Source: Rhodoligotrophos sp. CJ14 (GTDB lineage Bacteria > Pseudomonadota > Alphaproteobacteria > Rhizobiales > Im1). Taken from it: DNA of 64,000 nt. Under the pieces are notes generated by a model, which saw only the letters and a list, made by a program, of their open reading frames with translations, was not told the DNA's origin and did no database searches. The stretch spans positions 3,554,001-3,618,000 of the forward strand of contig NZ_CP133319.1 of NCBI RefSeq assembly GCF_038811545.1, in the 5' to 3' direction. A program made the translations under genes and the position numbers. Positions 32,685-42,100 of this stretch are shown piece by piece (position 1 is the stretch's first letter; each line of letters begins with the position of its first letter).

Positions 32685-33083
32685 ATGCGTCTTCCGGATT
32701 GGCCGGAACGGATGATCGAAGTCATCCGGGCCCATGAGCGTGCGCCTTTCGAATGGGGCAAGTCCGATTGCTGGTGCTTGGCCATGGATGTCGTCAAGGC
32801 AATCACCGGCAGCGATCCCTATGCCCATGTCCGCCGCTACCAGACGGCAGCGGGCTCACGGCGCGTCATGCGCACCGAGGGTTTCGCCTCGATCGGCGAT
32901 GCCCTGGCGGCTGCCTTTGTCGAGATACCGCCAGTGATGGCGCAACGGGGCGATCTCGGTGTCGTCGTGGTCGAGGGCGCAGAGGCCGTCTGCATTTGTG
33001 AAGGTGTCCTCTGGGTCGGCAAGTCGCCGACCGGCGTGGTTCGTTTCCCGCGCGCGCATGTGGCGCGCGCCTTCAAGGTCTGA
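32685..33083 (+). CDS. DUF6950/NlpC-P60-like tail-tip protein
   Basis: The 132-aa product from ATG 32685 begins MRLPDWPERMIEVIRAHERA. It has FEWGKSDCWCLAMD, a Cys-centred motif like the nucleophile region of NlpC/P60 peptidases, and VMAQRGDLGVVVV later. It corresponds in position to the cell-wall peptidase gene of gene transfer agents and lambda K. Without a clear catalytic His it may be structural only. GAGGTGAGC precedes the ATG. Confidence 0.65.
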   Translation: MRLPDWPERMIEVIRAHERAPFEWGKSDCWCLAMDVVKAITGSDPYAHVRRYQTAAGSRRVMRTEGFASIGDALAAAFVEIPPVMAQRGDLGVVVVEGAEAVCICEGVLWVGKSPTGVVRFPRAHVARAFKV

Positions 33084-33086
33084 TCA

Positions 33087-35711
33087 ATGCCCGCCATCGC
33101 AGGAGCAGCCATAGCCGCGGCGATCGTCGGGGCCAGCAGTGGTGCTGCCTTCACCATTGCCTCGGCTGCGATCACGGCCGCGATCGGCATCGGCATGAGC
33201 GTCGGCTTGAGCGCCCTGTCCAATGCGCTGCTCGGACCGAAGAAGCAAACGCCGGGCGGCGGGCAATATGACCTGCAGGTCGGATCCGATGTGCCGCGCA
33301 CTATCCCGATCGGACTTGTCTCGAGCAAGGGCCATATCGTCTATTGGAACGTCTGGAACGACAATAACGACCGCGCCCAGCTGGTGTTCGCCCTCGCCGA
33401 TTGGGAATGCGAGGGGCTCGAATATGTCTATGTGAACGGCGAGAAATTCGAGCTGAATCTGAACTCGGAAGGCGACGGCAAGGCGGAGTATGTCGTCGAC
33501 GGTTACGATGGCCGGATTGTGCTGCGCTGGTACTCAGGCCGGATGGATCAGGCGGCCAATGGCGAGCTTGTCGCCCGCGCCAATCCGCCCGGCCGCTGGA
33601 CCGCGAACGATCGCCTCGCCGGCATCTGCTATGTGCATGCCGAGCTCAGGCACGCACCGGAGGTATTCCCGGGCGGTATCCCTGAGCTGGTCTTTGTCTT
33701 CAAGGGCGCCAAGCTCTATGACATCCGCAAGGATTCGACCGCTGGTGGTACAGGCTCGCATCGTTGGAACGATGTCTCGACCTGGGAGTGGTCGGACAAT
33801 CCTGCCGTTGCGGAATACTGCTACCGCCGCGGCTTCTGGCGCGGGAGCGAGCTGGTGCTCGGCATGGGGGTCGGGCCCTATGACCTGCTGACCGATTATT
33901 ACATTGCCGCCGCCAATGTCTGCGACGAGACGGTGAGCGAAGGTAACGGCACGGCAAAGCGCTATGCCTGCTCGGCGATCCTCACCGCCGATGTCGAGCA
34001 CCGCACTGCCATAACCGCCTTCACCCAGGCCATGGCCGGCTACAGTTACGAGAAGGCCGGCACCTTCGGTCCGATTGCCGGGGCGGCACAGGTGCCGGTT
34101 GCCGACATCGTGGAGGATGACCTGGCGCTCGGCTATGTCACGAAGTGGCGTGCAAAACGCTCGCGGTCCGAGCTTCTCAATGCGGTGTTCGGCACTTATA
34201 CGGACCCTGAGAACCAATGGGGTTCGACCGCTTACGAGCCGATCAGGGACGAGACCTGGCAGGCGCAGGATGGCGGCGAGCGGCTCGCCAGCGAGTTCGA
34301 TATCGACTCGGTGATCTCGCCCTATCAGGCACGGCGGATCGCCGAGATCCGCCTGCGCGAAACCCGCATGCAGGCGACGGGTGAGATCACGGTCGGCCAG
34401 CGGTTCATGTTTTTGGAGCCGGGCGACTGGATCCGCTTCACCAACCGGCAGGGCGGCGAGCGGACCTATCGCATCGCCCGGCGGCGCGAGAATGAAGATC
34501 GCACGATCACGTTGCAGATCGGCGAGACCAGCCCTTGGGTTTATGGCATCGGCGCTCAGCCCAACCCGACGCCCGGAACCGTGCTGCCGAACGGGCCCAA
34601 CCCGCTCACCACCGTCCAGAATGTGCAGCTGCAGGCTGACACAGTAATCGGCGCCGAGGGCCAGACCAGGCCTGCCCTGCATGTGACCTGGACGCCGCCC
34701 GATGATCCCGGCGTCGATTCGGTGATCATCGAGTATCGGATCCAGGGCCAGCCGGCGACCATGACCCACCGGGACGATACCCCGGAAGATGGCGAGGCCT
34801 GGATTACCCAGGATGTGCTCGCCGGCACGGATTATGAGGTCCGGGTCACCATCACCACCACGCCGCCGCGGGTGACCACGTGGACACCATGGATCGCGAT
34901 CCAGACCACGAACCAATATGTGGTGCTCGAGGCGGTGCAGGCGCAGCAGGCGATTGGGGATTTGCGAGACTTCCTCGACGAACTCCAGAGCCAGATTGGC
35001 CAGGATCAGACGGGCGATTATTCGACGGGCCTCAGGCGCGAGCTGCTCGAGGACATGGAGGCAACGGTCCTGGCGATCGTCGGCGATTACCAGTCTGACC
35101 TCACCGTTTCGAAGGAGCGTCGCAAGGCTGAACTCGGCCTGCTGCAAGAGGTCTCGCTGGTCTATGTCCGCGTCGGCAAGACCGAGGCCAGTATTCTGCA
35201 GGAAGCGCTTGCCAGGGCGGATGGCGACAGCGCCCTTGCGACCTTGCTGTCGGTGGTCGAGGCCAAGGCCGATCAGGCGACCGCCTCGGGCCGGATGTAT
35301 TGGGAGGCCTCCGCCGCGCCATCGGGCGTTACCGCTCGCTATTCCGCAATCGTCGAGGTCGACGACAACGAGACCAAGGAAGCGGCAGGCCTGTTCATGG
35401 AGGTCGTGCCGGATGGCCAGGGTGGCTATACCAGCCGGGTTGCCGTCCAGTCCGATACCTTCTTCGTCTACGACACTGCGGACGGGGTGCCGAAGGTGGT
35501 GTTCGTGGTGGGCACGGTCAACGGGGTGCAGAGCGTCGGAATCAATGGCAACCTGATCGTCGACGGCACCATCAACACCGCGAAGCTCAATGCGACCACC
35601 CTCTCAGCCATCACGGCGAACCTTGGCACGGTGACCGCGGGCAAGATGCAAAGCCCAGACGGCAAGTTCCTGATCGACCTGACCAACAAACTCATTCGAA
35701 TCGAGGTGTGA
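33087..35711 (+). CDS. Tail tip/host specificity protein (gpJ-like)
   Basis: This 874-aa protein starts with a hydrophobic Ala/Gly segment (residues 1-50). The central tip domain includes SDVPRTIPIGLVSSKGHIVY, and FILDs resembling lambda J follow (ISPYQARRIAEIRLRETRMQ). A fibronectin type III-like module (about 520-610; LHVTWTPPDDPGVDSVIIEY) and a helical stalk (about 620-690) come next. The C terminus holds the DUF1983-like region ending DGKFLIDLTNKLIRIEV. It is the probable central fibre base that determines adsorption. Confidence 0.82.
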   Translation: MPAIAGAAIAAAIVGASSGAAFTIASAAITAAIGIGMSVGLSALSNALLGPKKQTPGGGQYDLQVGSDVPRTIPIGLVSSKGHIVYWNVWNDNNDRAQLVFALADWECEGLEYVYVNGEKFELNLNSEGDGKAEYVVDGYDGRIVLRWYSGRMDQAANGELVARANPPGRWTANDRLAGICYVHAELRHAPEVFPGGIPELVFVFKGAKLYDIRKDSTAGGTGSHRWNDVSTWEWSDNPAVAEYCYRRGFWRGSELVLGMGVGPYDLLTDYYIAAANVCDETVSEGNGTAKRYACSAILTADVEHRTAITAFTQAMAGYSYEKAGTFGPIAGAAQVPVADIVEDDLALGYVTKWRAKRSRSELLNAVFGTYTDPENQWGSTAYEPIRDETWQAQDGGERLASEFDIDSVISPYQARRIAEIRLRETRMQATGEITVGQRFMFLEPGDWIRFTNRQGGERTYRIARRRENEDRTITLQIGETSPWVYGIGAQPNPTPGTVLPNGPNPLTTVQNVQLQADTVIGAEGQTRPALHVTWTPPDDPGVDSVIIEYRIQGQPATMTHRDDTPEDGEAWITQDVLAGTDYEVRVTITTTPPRVTTWTPWIAIQTTNQYVVLEAVQAQQAIGDLRDFLDELQSQIGQDQTGDYSTGLRRELLEDMEATVLAIVGDYQSDLTVSKERRKAELGLLQEVSLVYVRVGKTEASILQEALARADGDSALATLLSVVEAKADQATASGRMYWEASAAPSGVTARYSAIVEVDDNETKEAAGLFMEVVPDGQGGYTSRVAVQSDTFFVYDTADGVPKVVFVVGTVNGVQSVGINGNLIVDGTINTAKLNATTLSAITANLGTVTAGKMQSPDGKFLIDLTNKLIRIEV

Positions 35712-35712
35712 G

Positions 35713-35844
35713 ATGAAGCGCATCCGCTCATATGTCCGCCGCCTCTATTGGCGGCTTGCCACCCCTCGGCGGGGCCGCATGGTCTCAAGGGACCGCAAGT
35801 TCGTGATCGACTTCGCCGATCGTGTGATTCGGATCGAGGTGTAA
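35713..35844 (+). CDS. 43-aa protein repeating the tip C-terminal motif
   Basis: A short frame begins at ATG 35713, two bases after the tip stop codon. It is basic at the N terminus (MKRIRSYVRRLYWRLATPRR) and ends DRKFVIDFADRVIRIEV, nearly the same as the tip protein end DGKFLIDLTNKLIRIEV. The DNA of the two 3' ends is also alike. It may be a real small tail protein or a leftover from recombination at the tip 3' end. Confidence 0.5.
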   Translation: MKRIRSYVRRLYWRLATPRRGRMVSRDRKFVIDFADRVIRIEV

Positions 35845-35847
35845 CCC

Positions 35848-36063
35848 ATGCTCGCATGGATGCGACTGATGCGCGATGGCGAGGAGCTCAAGGTGGGCTC
35901 GATCGTCGGCGACAAGGGCGGCGTGCCGATCAGGCTGACGAGCGTCTTTCCCGATCGCAACCGGGTGCTGCTCGACTATGAGGCGCCCTGGGGCATCGCC
36001 ACAAGGGAATGTCTGCCTCATGTGATTGGGGCCGCGTTCGTTTCTGATGAGGGCAGCGAATGA
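35848..36063 (+). CDS. Small hypothetical tail-region protein
   Basis: This 71-aa beta-rich protein (LMRDGEELKVGSIVGDKGGV, NRVLLDYEAPWGIATRECLP) overlaps the next gene by 4 nt. It is tightly packed in the tail fibre operon. No family is recognised. Confidence 0.55.
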   Translation: MLAWMRLMRDGEELKVGSIVGDKGGVPIRLTSVFPDRNRVLLDYEAPWGIATRECLPHVIGAAFVSDEGSE

Positions 36064-36593
36064 CGAAGGTCCTGAACATCAATGGCGTGACCGGCAAGGT
36101 CGCGATCTATGACGGCGCCAATGGTGATGCGCCCTTCACCAATCCGCTCGGCAACCTGGGCCTGCTCTATTTCCACTCAGATCTGGACTATGTGGGCACT
36201 CTTCAGAAGCAAACCGGCACCTTGACGCTGCCGGCGCGTGGCATTGGCACGGTCCCCTACACCAGCGGCCGGTGGTTCGAACACATCCTCTTCGCCCATG
36301 GCCGGGGTGCGCCGCCTCTGTGCGTCGGGCGCGTCGTCAACTTCCAGGAGGGCGGCGGGATCTCGCTGCCGCTCGTCGGCTCAGTTCCGATCCAGAAATC
36401 GCATCTCGAGACAGACCCGGGCCATCTCGGCGGGCAGGCAGGCGCCTGGAGGATGATCCACCTGGTGGTCGATGCGACCAACGTGATGATCATGGAATAT
36501 GCCTACAACATTGCGATCTCGGCCGCTGGCGAAGCATGGCACGCGCTCGATGTGCAATGGGAAGTCGTCGTAACCGATAAGTTGCTGACCTGA
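36060..36593 (+). CDS. Hypothetical tail protein
   Basis: This 177-aa beta-rich protein (VLNINGVTGKVAIYDGANGD, GSVPIQKSHLETDPGHLG, AISAAGEAWHALDVQWEVVV) is translationally coupled on both sides. Its placement between tip and fibres suggests a virion component. No family is recognised. Confidence 0.6.
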   Translation: MTKVLNINGVTGKVAIYDGANGDAPFTNPLGNLGLLYFHSDLDYVGTLQKQTGTLTLPARGIGTVPYTSGRWFEHILFAHGRGAPPLCVGRVVNFQEGGGISLPLVGSVPIQKSHLETDPGHLGGQAGAWRMIHLVVDATNVMIMEYAYNIAISAAGEAWHALDVQWEVVVTDKLLT

Positions 36594-37315
36594 TGGCGGA
36601 AACCCTTTACCTGTCGCCGTCCGCCATGCGTGCTGGCGGTGGGAAGTTCGACACAGCAAAGGACTATCTGACGAAGCGGCCGACCGGCTATGGCATGGCC
36701 GGCGGCAAGACGTGGTACTTTTTCTACGACGACAATCACCCCGGCGCGCGATATTCGGTCAATGGCTTCGTCCGGACAAAATACGCGGACACGCAACCCT
36801 CGGGCGATGCAGAGGTGACGCTGGTTGAGCCGGCGAGCAGCAGAGTCGTGAGCACCAGTCAGCGCGGCCTCACCGCGCAGAACAATCAGATCCTGATCAC
36901 CGCGCCTGACGGCCGTGTCGTTCTCGATACAAATGAAAAGCTGTTCCTGGTCACCGACCACATTACCGGGTCGATCACGCCGCCGGCCCGGGCACGAGGC
37001 TATAAGGACACGGAAGACTTCTTCCTTGCGGACGTGACGCCAGGGAGCAGCTTCGTGGTCGGCACGCTGACATTCATCAACAACAACGCCACGCGCTGGA
37101 TGAATGCGGGCGGCACCTTCGTGTCATTCTGGGCCAAGAACAGCAGCAACTATGGCCCTTCGGTGAATGCCATCCGCGGGTTGAGCTTCATCGTCGAAAA
37201 CAATGAGCTCCTGCTGCGCGACCAGTGCTGCAACGGCGAGGTCAACAACCCAGAGTTCAACAACATCGTCGGCAACCTGATCAACTACAACCTGCTGATC
37301 GGCACCTTCGTTTAA
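36593..37315 (+). CDS. Hypothetical tail protein
   Basis: The 240-aa product has Asn- and Gly-rich beta strands (TWYFFYDDNHPGARYSVNGF, LTFINNNATRWMNAGGTFVS) and two adjacent Cys (RDQCCNGEVNN). Its start overlaps the previous stop by one base. A virion surface or fibre-associated role is likely from position. No family is recognised. Confidence 0.6.
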   Translation: MAETLYLSPSAMRAGGGKFDTAKDYLTKRPTGYGMAGGKTWYFFYDDNHPGARYSVNGFVRTKYADTQPSGDAEVTLVEPASSRVVSTSQRGLTAQNNQILITAPDGRVVLDTNEKLFLVTDHITGSITPPARARGYKDTEDFFLADVTPGSSFVVGTLTFINNNATRWMNAGGTFVSFWAKNSSNYGPSVNAIRGLSFIVENNELLLRDQCCNGEVNNPEFNNIVGNLINYNLLIGTFV

Positions 37316-37326
37316 GGAAATCTCGA

Positions 37327-38178
37327 ATGGCTTGGGCTTGGTATCGGGCCGGGACCGTATCGGTCACCGCCAATAGCGACGCTGTGACCGGCGCCGGGGG
37401 CACGCAATGGGCGGCCGGCAATGTGAAGGCGGGCGATGCCTTCATCGGACCGGACGGCAAGATCTATGAGATCGAGGCGGTCGCGAGCGACACGTCAATT
37501 AAGCTGCGGACGGATTATCAGGGCACCACCGCTAGCGGCCAGCAATACGCCATGGCGCCGTTCGCGCCGATGACGCAGGCGGTCTATTCGAAGCTTGTCG
37601 AGCTTTTGAACCAGCTGGCCGGCGAACTCAATGTCGGCTCGGTCAAGATCGGCGGCGCCGCCACGGAAGTCGCCCTCGCGGTGCTCGGTGATGTCTCGCT
37701 CGAGGCAGACGACAGCGGCAATCAGATCACCACCCTCTCACGCAACTCGGTCTCGCGTGCCGCCCTGCTGATGCTGGCAACGGCAATGGCGCCGCGCGCC
37801 CGGGTCGGGCTCGTCAATGACGATACCGACAACCTCCATATCGAGGTCTCGACCGATGGCTCAACCTGGACCCCCGCTCTGAGCCTGCGCAATGCGGACG
37901 GGGTTATCGTGGTGCACCAGGGTATCGAGGATGAGCTCGGCAACCCGATCGGCGGCGGAGGCGATCAGCCGATCGCGCCCGGTGACATCGAGGGTGCGGC
38001 CACCAACACCACCAGCATCCTCGGCAAGCTCGCGGCTGATGGCACCAAAGCAATGCGCGAGCTGGACCTGGCGGCCCTGCAGCAGGCGCTCGGCACCATT
38101 GTCGGCCGCAACCTCACCATCAGCACGTCCGATCCAAGTGGCGGGGCTGATGGCGATCTCTGGTTCAAGGTGACCTGA
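37327..38178 (+). CDS. Tail fibre-like protein
   Basis: The 283-aa product from ATG 37327 begins MAWAWYRAGTVSVTANSDAV and contains GAGGTQWAAGNVKAGDAFIG and DGKIYEIEAVASDTSIKLRT, a pattern I associate with phage fibre N termini. It ends with SDPSGGADGDLWFKVT. It may link fibres to the tip. The start is set by the ATG after the previous stop; an in-frame extension to 37225 lies inside the upstream gene. Confidence 0.65.
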   Translation: MAWAWYRAGTVSVTANSDAVTGAGGTQWAAGNVKAGDAFIGPDGKIYEIEAVASDTSIKLRTDYQGTTASGQQYAMAPFAPMTQAVYSKLVELLNQLAGELNVGSVKIGGAATEVALAVLGDVSLEADDSGNQITTLSRNSVSRAALLMLATAMAPRARVGLVNDDTDNLHIEVSTDGSTWTPALSLRNADGVIVVHQGIEDELGNPIGGGGDQPIAPGDIEGAATNTTSILGKLAADGTKAMRELDLAALQQALGTIVGRNLTISTSDPSGGADGDLWFKVT

Positions 38179-38816
38179 TGCCCGATACAGGATGGCTGCT
38201 GGGTGGCGCTGCGGCAAGCAGCGGCAGCGGCGTGGCTTGGTCCACGCCAGAGGCGGTGCTCGTCGCCAATGACGCCAGCTATGCGCAGGCTTCGCTCAGC
38301 CTCTTCAGCCAGACCTCGGCTGCCCTGCAGGTCACCGGCTTTGACTTCTCGGCGATCCCCGATGGTGTGGAGATCACCGGTATTGAGGCGCGCATCCGCC
38401 GGTATCTCGGTTCCTCGGGGGCGGTTGCAGACGGCAATATCCGACTTGTGGTCGGTGGCACCGCAACCGGACAGAACAAGGCGGCAGCTGGCGGCTGGCC
38501 GGCTTCGGCTGCCGACGCCACCTATGGCGGGGCTGCGGATCTCTGGACGCTGACCCCGACCGTGGCGCAGGTTAAGGCGGCGAATTTCGGCATCGCCATT
38601 GTTGCCTCGCGGGACAGCGGATCACCGGCCGCCCGCGTCACCACCGTCTGGATGAGGGTGCATTACGCAACTGCCGGCTTCAATCGGCTGAGCACCCGAC
38701 ATGCGGGGACATGGAACACGCCGCAGCCCTTCGCTCGCCATGCCGGCGTCTGGAAGCCGGTCAATGGCGTCTGGGTTCGCCAGGCCGGATCCTGGGTCAA
38801 GCTGCTCGAAAGCTAA
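38178..38816 (+). CDS. Hypothetical tail fibre-region protein with Trp repeats
   Basis: The 212-aa product ends with three related motifs (RHAGTWNTPQPF, RHAGVWKPVNGV, RQAGSWVKLL), a short repeat common in phage surface proteins. The centre has ITGIEARIRRYLGSSGAVAD and VTTVWMRVHYATAG, beta-sandwich-like. The ATG overlaps the previous stop. It is probably part of the fibre. Confidence 0.6.
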   Translation: MPDTGWLLGGAAASSGSGVAWSTPEAVLVANDASYAQASLSLFSQTSAALQVTGFDFSAIPDGVEITGIEARIRRYLGSSGAVADGNIRLVVGGTATGQNKAAAGGWPASAADATYGGAADLWTLTPTVAQVKAANFGIAIVASRDSGSPAARVTTVWMRVHYATAGFNRLSTRHAGTWNTPQPFARHAGVWKPVNGVWVRQAGSWVKLLES

Positions 38817-38826
38817 GAGGTTCGAC

Positions 38827-39174
38827 ATGGATAACGGGGGCTGGGGCCGGCTCGACTGGCACCTGGTGCGCGGCAATACCATTCCGCCACTGGACATCAT
38901 CTGGAAGCCGGACGGCGAAAGCCCGATGGACCTGACCGGCTATGGCGTGGAGCTCATCATCAGCTGGGAGGGTGGCGAGCTTCTGTTCACGCCAGGGCAT
39001 GGGATGGATGTGGTCCGCCTCGAGGGCCGCATCACGGTTCAGCTCACCGAAGCGCAGGCGGAAAGCCTGCCGCCCGGCAAGGTCGCTCAATACGAGCTCC
39101 GCCTGACCGGCCCGGTCGGCGGGACCTTCACCAAACTCAAGGGCTTCATGGTCGTCACCGACACGCTGTTTTGA
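38827..39174 (+). CDS. Hypothetical fibre-region protein
   Basis: This 115-aa beta-rich protein from ATG 38827 (LDWHLVRGNTIPPLDIIWKP, VAQYELRLTGPVGGTFTKLK) resembles small proteins that precede large fibres in other prophages. AGAGG precedes the ATG. The function is not known. Confidence 0.55.
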   Translation: MDNGGWGRLDWHLVRGNTIPPLDIIWKPDGESPMDLTGYGVELIISWEGGELLFTPGHGMDVVRLEGRITVQLTEAQAESLPPGKVAQYELRLTGPVGGTFTKLKGFMVVTDTLF

Positions 39175-39182
39175 GGGCTGAC

Positions 39183-42100
39183 ATGCAGACGAACACCACA
39201 ACCACGCTGGTCGAGATCATCGAGCGCTTGATCCCGGGCCCGCCCGGACCGATGCCCTTCCAGTTCGACCCAGAGAATGTCGACTGGCAGCCCGATGTCG
39301 AATACCGCGCGAAGACGCTCATTCGTCACGACTTCAAGTATTGGTATTCGCTGCAGCGCACGACCGGCGTCGAGCCCGGCACCGATGATGAGGTTTGGTT
39401 CCTGTTCCTCGACGGCGCCTCGGCCGCCGAGCTCTCGGCCGCTGTAGAGGCGTCAGAAGCGGCTCGCGACAAGGCTGAGGCTTGGGCCGATGCCGATGAG
39501 GATGTCGAGGTCGAGCCCGGCCAGTACTCGGCCAAGCATGGCGCAGCCAAGGCCGAGGAAGCGCGCGCGGCAACAGCCCAGATCGCGGCGGAGTTCGTTG
39601 GCACGGCCAGCGCCGCGGTTGATGCGGTCAATGATGCGCGCGACGATGGCCTGAGCCAGATCTCGACGGCGCGCATGAGCGCGCTCGATGCGATCGGCAC
39701 TGACCAGGCGGCAGCACAGCAGGCCATTGCGGGAGACCGCGCGGAAGCGCTTGAGGCGATCGACAGTGCGGAAGCCGCCACGCTCGGCGTGATCGAGACG
39801 GCAGAAAGCGGCGCGGTTATCGCGGTCGACACAACACGCGATATTGCCATCGACGAGATGAGCGACCTGGCTGCTATTGCCGGGGCTTGGGCAGAGAGCC
39901 CGGAAGACGTGCCTGTCCAGCCGGTGAATGTGTCAAGCATTCTGACGGCGATTGGTTGGGATCAGGAGCGCTACCCGCTTCAGATTTTCAAACGGAATGG
40001 CCGCTGGCATTCCGATTTCAGCCGGCACCGCTACATCCCCGATTCGATGTTCCAGACCACATTCTGGGTCGACATCAATCGGCCCGATGACAATGGGGAC
40101 GGCCTAACGCCGGCCACTGCAAAGCGCTCGATTGTCGGGGCGATCCTGGCAGGCAATGCGACCGGTGCGCCGTATCGCATCAATGTCTTGGAAGGTTCGT
40201 ATTTCCGCCAGAGGGGTTTCAGTAATACACTTCCGACGCAAGCCATCGGCATCTATGGCTACGGCAAGGTTGTCGTTCATATGTCCGATATCCTGACGTA
40301 TGTGCAGGATGCGACGCATGCGAACCTTTACCGGGCAACTCGAAGCAATGTCGGCCGTGTATTCGATCTCACTCAGACCGACGCACGTGGCGATTATATC
40401 GAGCTGCAGCAGTATGCCGACGCGGCAACGCTCAATGCGGCCGGCGGCGTCTCGGGATGGTGCCTCGTCAACACCGACCAGCTCTATGTTCGCCGGGCAG
40501 ATGGTGCCGCCGTCACGAACGAAAATACCCGCGCAATGCTGACGGTGCCGCGCAACTTCGCGATCGGGCCGAACACCGGCCATGTCTATATGCGCGGCAT
40601 TGATATCGAGGGCGGTGGCGTCTGCATGGAAACCGCGACTGATAATTTCCCCGCGCGGGTAATTATGGCGGACGACTGCACTTTCAAATATTCAACCGTG
40701 GCGCGCAACGTTCGCATATTGACGCCTGGATTGACGGTGTTCCGCCGTTGCGTTGCAGCCAAGGCGTTTGCTGATGGTTTCAGCAGCGATTGGTATAAGA
40801 CCGACGAGCGCGAGCAGTTCATTCTGTACGAGGATTGCGAAGGGTGGGACAACGGCAATCCCAAAGTCACCGGGACGCTAACCAACTCCAACCAATCTCA
40901 CACCGGTCACGATCTATCGGTTGCGGTCGATCTGAACGGCAATTATCCGGGCGGCGATCGCGGTCAGAACATTCATTACACCCATGAATCACGCGTCGCA
41001 CTGTTTGGCGTATCAGCGGCCGATCCGACCCCGGATGGCGTGAACCAATGCGTCAATCTCATGATCAGCAACACGGCGCGCGGTTACGCCGTGGATTGCA
41101 ACCTGACCGAAGGTGCACAGGCCATTGGATCGATCGGCGTCGCTCAGTCGGCGCAGCTCCATTACAAAGATCTGACCTATGACGGTGCGGTGCTAGTCGA
41201 TACGGTCGGCGGCGCTATTTTCCAAGAGCTGCCCGACAGTGATGAGGAATTCTCGGCGTTCCATTGGGCGAAGAAGGCCGAAGGCTTTGCCGACAACGCC
41301 CAGGTGAGCGCGGGACATGCGGCCGCAGATATGGCCGCCGCACAAGACGCGGTGAACGACGCGCTCACCATCTATGGCAGCATGGATGCGATTGACACGG
41401 CTGTCGGCAACTCGCAGGCCGCGAATGCCAGTGCTCAGACCGCAGCCAGCAACGCGGCCGGCTATGCCTCAATCGCTCAAAGTGCATCACAATCCGCCGT
41501 TGCGGTCACTGGTCTATCGCAGCTCGGCGAGCGCGTCTCGCAAATCTCGACGGCAAGCAATGTCAGCGCGGTCTACATCTATGACACGACCAAAGATAGC
41601 GACGGCGGCGAATGGCGTAGAAAGTGCAAAAACCGTAGTTGGCGCAACGAGCCGCTGAATACGGCGACACGCGGTCCGCGAGCGGACTTTCCACAAAAGG
41701 CACTGCTGGTTGCAACCAGTGCGTCAACTGGCGAAGTATTGACCATTTATGATCTAGATGACCCGGCTTGCCCAATGTGGATGCGGTTCGATTACACCCC
41801 ATCCGCATGGACCGGCGCAAACATGACATTTGTCGGAAGCGGTAGCTTAAAATCTCTCTCGGCTATGAACGGGGTTGTCTATCTCGGCGCATCGACAACC
41901 ACGGCCGTAGGGGTGACCGCGATTGACTTTATCCTCGATCAATGCCGCGGAATTTCTAACTCGCCCTATTTTGGTGGGCTCTATCGAGGAAAGATTACTC
42001 ATCGCAATGATGGTCGCGGGTTCATTGGTAATAGTTCAAGCACCGGCATACCCGGAACCAATCCCTCTGTTCTTCCGTCCGCGCAAGTTTGGTGTGTTGC

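Noticed and set aside
33534-35147. 537-aa minus-strand frame antisense to the tail tip gene
   Set aside because: Overlaps the well-supported tip gene in full and has no domain; a shadow frame.
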